NCBI GenBank assembly: GCA_951812315.1
Contig: CATOSA010000006.1
Location: 273,606-337,605 of the forward strand
Reading direction: 5' to 3'
Length of the DNA: 64,000 nucleotides
Source: an uncultured Burkholderiales bacterium
GTDB lineage: Bacteria > Pseudomonadota > Gammaproteobacteria > Burkholderiales > Eutrophovitaceae
Position 1 is the stretch's first letter. Every line of letters starts with the position of its first letter. Both the position numbers and the translations under genes were made by a program. Shown in pieces: positions 60,613-64,000 of the stretch. The notes beneath the pieces were generated by a model. That model ran no database searches. It was not told the origin of the DNA and was given only the letters and a program-made list of their open reading frames with translations.

Positions 60613-62227
60613 ATGAGAATCAGCAGCACTATTTTGCGTGCAGCGCAGATCAACGGCCCGGGCATGGCGACGGATTACCTAGATCGTCAGCAATGCTGGA
60701 GCGAACTGGTCGACAAGGTACGGCGGTTTGCCGGAGGATTGCAAAAACTGGGCGGGCGACCGCGTGGCGATGTTGGCGCTGAACAGCGATCGTTATCTGG
60801 AGTATTTTCTGGCCGTACCGTGGGCAGGCGCGGTCGTTGTGCCGATCAATACGCGTCTCGCACCGCCGGAGATCGTGCACTGGCTCAACGACTCCGGCTC
60901 AACGGTTTTGCTTATCGACGAGCACATGCTGCCGCAGCTGCCGAAGTTTCGCGATCAGCTCGACAGCGTTAAAACCATCATTTTTGTTGGCAAAGGCGAC
61001 GCTCCGGAAGGAATGCCCACTTATCAATCATCATTCGAACATGCCGAAGGCATAGACCCTCTGGGCAAGGGCGGCGACGAACTGGTGGCGCTGTTTTATA
61101 CGGGTGGTACGACCGGTCGCTCGAAAGGCGTCATGCTGTGCCACCGCAACGTGTTACTGAACTCCATACAGTTTGGCTCGGAACTGGGCTTCGCGATTGA
61201 CCGGGTCTATTTGCACGCCGCACCGATGTTTCACATTGCCAACGGCGCGGCCATGTTTGCCATTATCAGCAACGCAGGGGCGAGCACAATTGTCACTGCG
61301 TTCGAACCGACCGCTGTCCTGGAGGCTATTCAGAACAAGAAAGTCAGTACCGGCCTGATGGTGCCCACGATGGTGAATATGTTGGTCAATCATCCAAACG
61401 CGACTGATTATGATCTGTCCAGTCTGCGCGACCTGGCATATGGCGCTTCTCCGATGCCCGAGGCTGTTGTGACCAAGGCGATGGAAATACTGCCGGGCAC
61501 ACAATTTCACCATGTCTACGGGCAAACCGAGGCAGCGCCGGTACTCACCGCGCTTCCCGCTGAGCGAAACGTCATCAGCGGGCCGATGGCCGGAAAGATC
61601 AAATCAGCCGGGCAGGCTATTCCGGGCGTGGAAATACGCATCGTGGATGAAAGCGACAACGAAGTGGGACGTGGCACCGTCGGCGAAATTTGCGCGCGAG
61701 GTGAAAACGTGATGCTCGGCTACTGGCAACAACCGGAGTTATCGGCGCAGACACTGCGCGGCGGCTGGCTGCATACCGGCGATGGCGGATACATGGACGA
61801 CGAAGGCTTTGTGTTTATCGTCGACCGGGTCAAGGACATGATCATCTCGGGCGGGGAGAACGTCTATTCCGCAGAGGTCGAGAACGCGATCTACAAATAT
61901 CCTGCCGTCGCCGAATGCGCTGTCATCGGCATTCCGCACGACAAATGGGGTGAACAGGTGCATGCGATCGTACGTTGCAAGGAAGGCGAGAGTGTTTCTG
62001 AACAGGCCGTGATCGATCACTGCCACGAGATTATCGCAGGCTTCAAGTGCCCGCGCAGCGTCGACTTCGTCAGTGATCCGTTACCGCTGTCTGGCGCAGG
62101 AAAGATCCTGAAAACCGAATTGCGCAAGCCCTTACTGGAAAGGCAAGACCAAACAGGTGAACTGAAAATTAGTTTGGTGCCGGAACCGGAACCGGAGCTG
62201 CTGCCGGAAGGAATTTTGGCGTGTTAG
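60613..62227 (+). pseudogene. AMP-forming acyl-CoA ligase, one-base frameshift
   Basis: The N-terminus (ATG 60613, GGAG upstream) reads YLDRQQCWSELVDKVRRF then GGLQKLG. The frame then shifts near 60751-60756 and continues GDRVAMLALNSDRYLEYF to the end at 62227. Motifs are FYTGGTTGRSKGVMLCHRN, VYGQTEAAPVL, GWLHTGDGGYMDD and GKILKTELRK. Removing one G of GGCGGGCGAC joins the halves with no loss, giving a ligase of about 537 residues. A decayed gene and a sequence error both fit. It ends the ring-acid operon and may activate its substrate. Confidence 0.85.
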
Positions 62228-62258
62228 TAATCGCGCGAGGCAGATTTGCAAGTGTTGG

Positions 62259-62720
62259 TCAGTGCAACGGCAATTCGGTTTTTTTCTGGACCGTGCGAAT
62301 GGTTACGCTGGAATTGACCCGTGCTACGCCGGGCAACCTGGTCAATGCGTCGCGGTGCAGTCGCTCGAAGTCGGCCATATCCGACACGACAACGCGTAGT
62401 AAGTAGTCGAACTCCCCGGTCATCAAGTAGCACTCCATGACCTCGGGAATGTTCTTCACGGCCGCTTCGAAGGCCGCGAGCTCGCTTTCTTCCTCACGTT
62501 GCAGGCCAATGTGGACGAATACGTTTTCCAGGCAGGCCGGCTTTCTGTTGATTGATCAGGGCCGCGTAACGATCAATCATTCCGGACTCTTCGAGCGAAC
62601 GGACTCGCCGAAGGCAGCCGATTCGGAAAGGCTGACGGCATTGGCAAGCTGCACATTGCTGATGCGGCCGTCGCGTTGCAGCTGTTCAAGAATCAGTTTG
62701 TCGTATCGATCAAGCATCAT
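62259..62720 (-). pseudogene. Lrp/AsnC-family regulator (AldR-like), two one-base frameshifts
   Basis: From ATG 62720 the HTH reads YDKLILEQLQRDGRISNVQL, then LANAVSLSESA, after which the frame breaks. A missing base near 62615 shifts to RVRSLEESGMIDRYAALINQ. An extra T in TTTT (62524-62527) shifts again to VFVHIGLQREEESELAAFEA. The last part, NIPEVMECYLMTGEFDYLL, is the AsnC effector domain, to 62259. Correcting both gives a normal protein of about 153 residues. It is divergent from ald, so it probably responds to alanine and controls that gene. Confidence 0.87.
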
Positions 62721-62726
62721 GGCAGA

Positions 62727-62804
62727 CAAATGCAATAAATAGTCAACTCAAGACAGAAAATGCCATAAATATTGGAAATTGTCATCAAGGTTGCAAACAA
62801 ATGC
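62727..62804. promoter_or_regulatory. Candidate Lrp/AldR binding region
   Basis: In the 143-bp divergent region TGCAATAAAT (62731-62740) and TGCCATAAAT (62761-62770) are spaced exactly 30 bp. A third CAAATGC occurs at 62798-62804, matching CAAATGC at 62727-62733. Helically phased A/T-rich direct repeats are typical for Lrp-family octamers. The regulator gene is adjacent and divergent. Confidence 0.5.
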
Positions 62805-62863
62805 CTGTTTCTTGCAGGTATCCTTCCAAACTTACCTGGCTCCATTTGCCTTGGAGGGTTGTC

Positions 62864-63987
62864 ATGAAAATTGGGGTGCCGAAAGAGATCAAGACGCTCG
62901 AGTTTCGGGTCGGTATGACCCCGGACGGCGTACACGAGCTCGTTGTCGACGGCCATGAGGTCATCGTGGAAACAAATGTCGGCGACGGAATTGGTGTTAG
63001 CGATAAGGATTATCGAGCGGCCGGAGCGCGGGTTGCAGCGACGGCCGATGAAATCTTTGCTGCCACGGATATGATTATCAAGGTCAAGGAACCGCAAATG
63101 CGCGAGTGCGCAATGCTGCGTCCAGGCCAGATTCTGTTTACCTACCTGCATCTTGCGGCGGATCCGGCCCAGGCCGAGGCGCTGGTTCAGTCGGGTGTGA
63201 CCGCGATCGCCTACGAGACCGTGACCGCGTCGGACGGTTCCTTGCCACTGCTCACGCCGATGTCTGAAGTTGCAGGGCGTCTGTCTATTCAGGCAGGCGC
63301 ATTCGCATTGCAAAAGGCCAACGGCGGCCAGCGGCAAATTGCTCGGTGGGGTACCCGGTGTTCAACCAGCCAACGTGTTGGTCATCGGCGGCGGGGTATC
63401 CGGCGCGAACGCCGCAGACATGGCAGTAGGGCTCGGCGCCGATGTCACGATCGTTGACCGGTCGTTACCGCGTCTTCGTGAGCTCGATCAAATGTGGGGT
63501 GGCCGCGCCCACACGGTGTACTCGACCAAACATGCAATCGACGAACTGGCGCCGCAAGCCGACCTGATTATTGGCGCAGTCCTGGTCGCCGGGGGCAGCA
63601 ACCCCTAAACTTGTCTCTGCGCAGAACGTCAGGGATATGCAGGCAGGCTCGGTCATGGTCGATATTTCAATTGATCAGGGTGGTTGTTTTGAAACCAGCA
63701 GGCCGACTTCGCACGCGGAGCCAACCTATGTGGTCGATGGTGTCGTGCACTACTGCGTGACAAATATGCCGGGCACGGTGCCGCGCACAAGTACCTACGC
63801 ATTGACGAATGCGACCTTGCCCTTTGTCAAATCGTTGGCCAGTCTGGGCTGGAAGAAAGCGCTCGAGCATGATCCGCATCTGGCAAACGGCTTGAACGTC
63901 CATTCAGGCCGGGTTACTCACGAAGCGGTTGCACGCGATCTCGGTTACGACTATCTCTCGGCCACCGAGATCCTGGAAGCTGCCTGA
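62864..63987 (+). pseudogene. ald: Alanine dehydrogenase, two one-base frameshifts
   Basis: The enzyme converts L-alanine to pyruvate with NAD. ATG 62864 (GGAGGG upstream) opens MKIGVPKEIKTLEFRVGMTP; KVKEPQ and TYLHLA follow. The frame shifts near 63329 (extra C in GGCCAGC) into GKLLGGVPGVQPANVLVIGG (NAD loop). A second shift, an extra G in GGGGG at 63591-63595, leads to TPKLVSAQNVRDM and IDQGGCFETSRPT, then HYCVTNMPGTVPRT. Both shifts lie in short runs. Corrected length is about 374, normal for the family. It is either decayed or affected by sequence error. Confidence 0.9.
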
Positions 63988-64000
63988 ACGGACGAGATCT

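Noticed and set aside
1..64000. tRNA and rRNA genes
   Set aside because: No tRNA-like cloverleaf or rRNA stretch was noticed while reading. The repeated GTTCGACCC units near 10300 resemble a T-arm by chance but lack the rest of a tRNA. A covariance-model scan was not possible.

Overview
The window (64 kb, moderately GC-rich, densely coded on both strands) looks like chromosome of a Pseudomonadota bacterium, most consistent with a Betaproteobacterium. The gene order tsaB-rimI-uracil-DNA glycosylase-alr-radA, the mfd/ispD/ispF block and a TssQ-like lipoprotein support this. The lineage call is inferred from gene order and protein character only; no database search was possible.

Layout. 0-1.6 kb: end of a SUF iron-sulfur operon (sufS tail, SufU-like scaffold, Nfu carrier, Rieske protein). 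1.6-8.3 kb: diguanylate cyclase, mfd, and an overlapping ispD-ispF-thpR operon. 8.3-11.8 kb: small membrane proteins, a PH-domain protein and an amidase, with spacers holding short tandem repeats. 11.8-16.7 kb: a mobile island. It has a 136-bp MITE-like palindrome, then an IS1595-family transposon (3408 bp, 25-bp inverted repeats, perfect 8-bp target duplication) carrying a nuclease/methylase/specificity passenger, then an IS110-family element. 16.7-20.1 kb: a BKACE/SDR catabolic cluster containing a CRYL1-type dehydrogenase destroyed by an internal deletion. 20.4-25 kb: housekeeping genes. 25-28.1 kb: an overlapping signalling operon (class III nucleotide cyclase, TssQ-like lipoprotein, Ser/Thr kinase). 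28.4-43 kb: a fatty-acid beta-oxidation regulon (two acyl-CoA synthetases, ETF, two acyl-CoA dehydrogenases, thioesterase, HAD/ECH fusion, thiolase). 43-47.8 kb: a two-component flavin monooxygenase operon divergent from a BTAD/TolB/TPR regulator. 48-51.7 kb: DUF2147 protein, an nfeD gene interrupted by a decayed IS3 element, and lemA. 52-62.2 kb: a CoA-dependent catabolic operon resembling cyclohexanecarboxylate (ali/bad) degradation, with unusual extra members (a split hydroxyacyl-CoA dehydrogenase, a family III CoA-transferase and a divergent AroQ-like protein). 62.2-64 kb: Lrp-type regulator and alanine dehydrogenase.

How it works together: the centre of the window is a complete route from free fatty acids to acetyl-CoA, with electrons passed to ETF. 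The 52-62 kb operon feeds ring acids into the same pool through ring-opening hydrolase chemistry.

Two window-wide patterns stand out. First, many spacers hold short (14-18 bp) degenerate tandem repeats, each array with its own unit, often touching a stop or start codon. Second, single-base indels, mostly in short homopolymers, break the membrane protein at 9.06 kb, both gene units of the IS1595 element, and all three genes from 60.6 to 64 kb. These may be real decay or sequence error, and reads should be checked before any is called a pseudogene.
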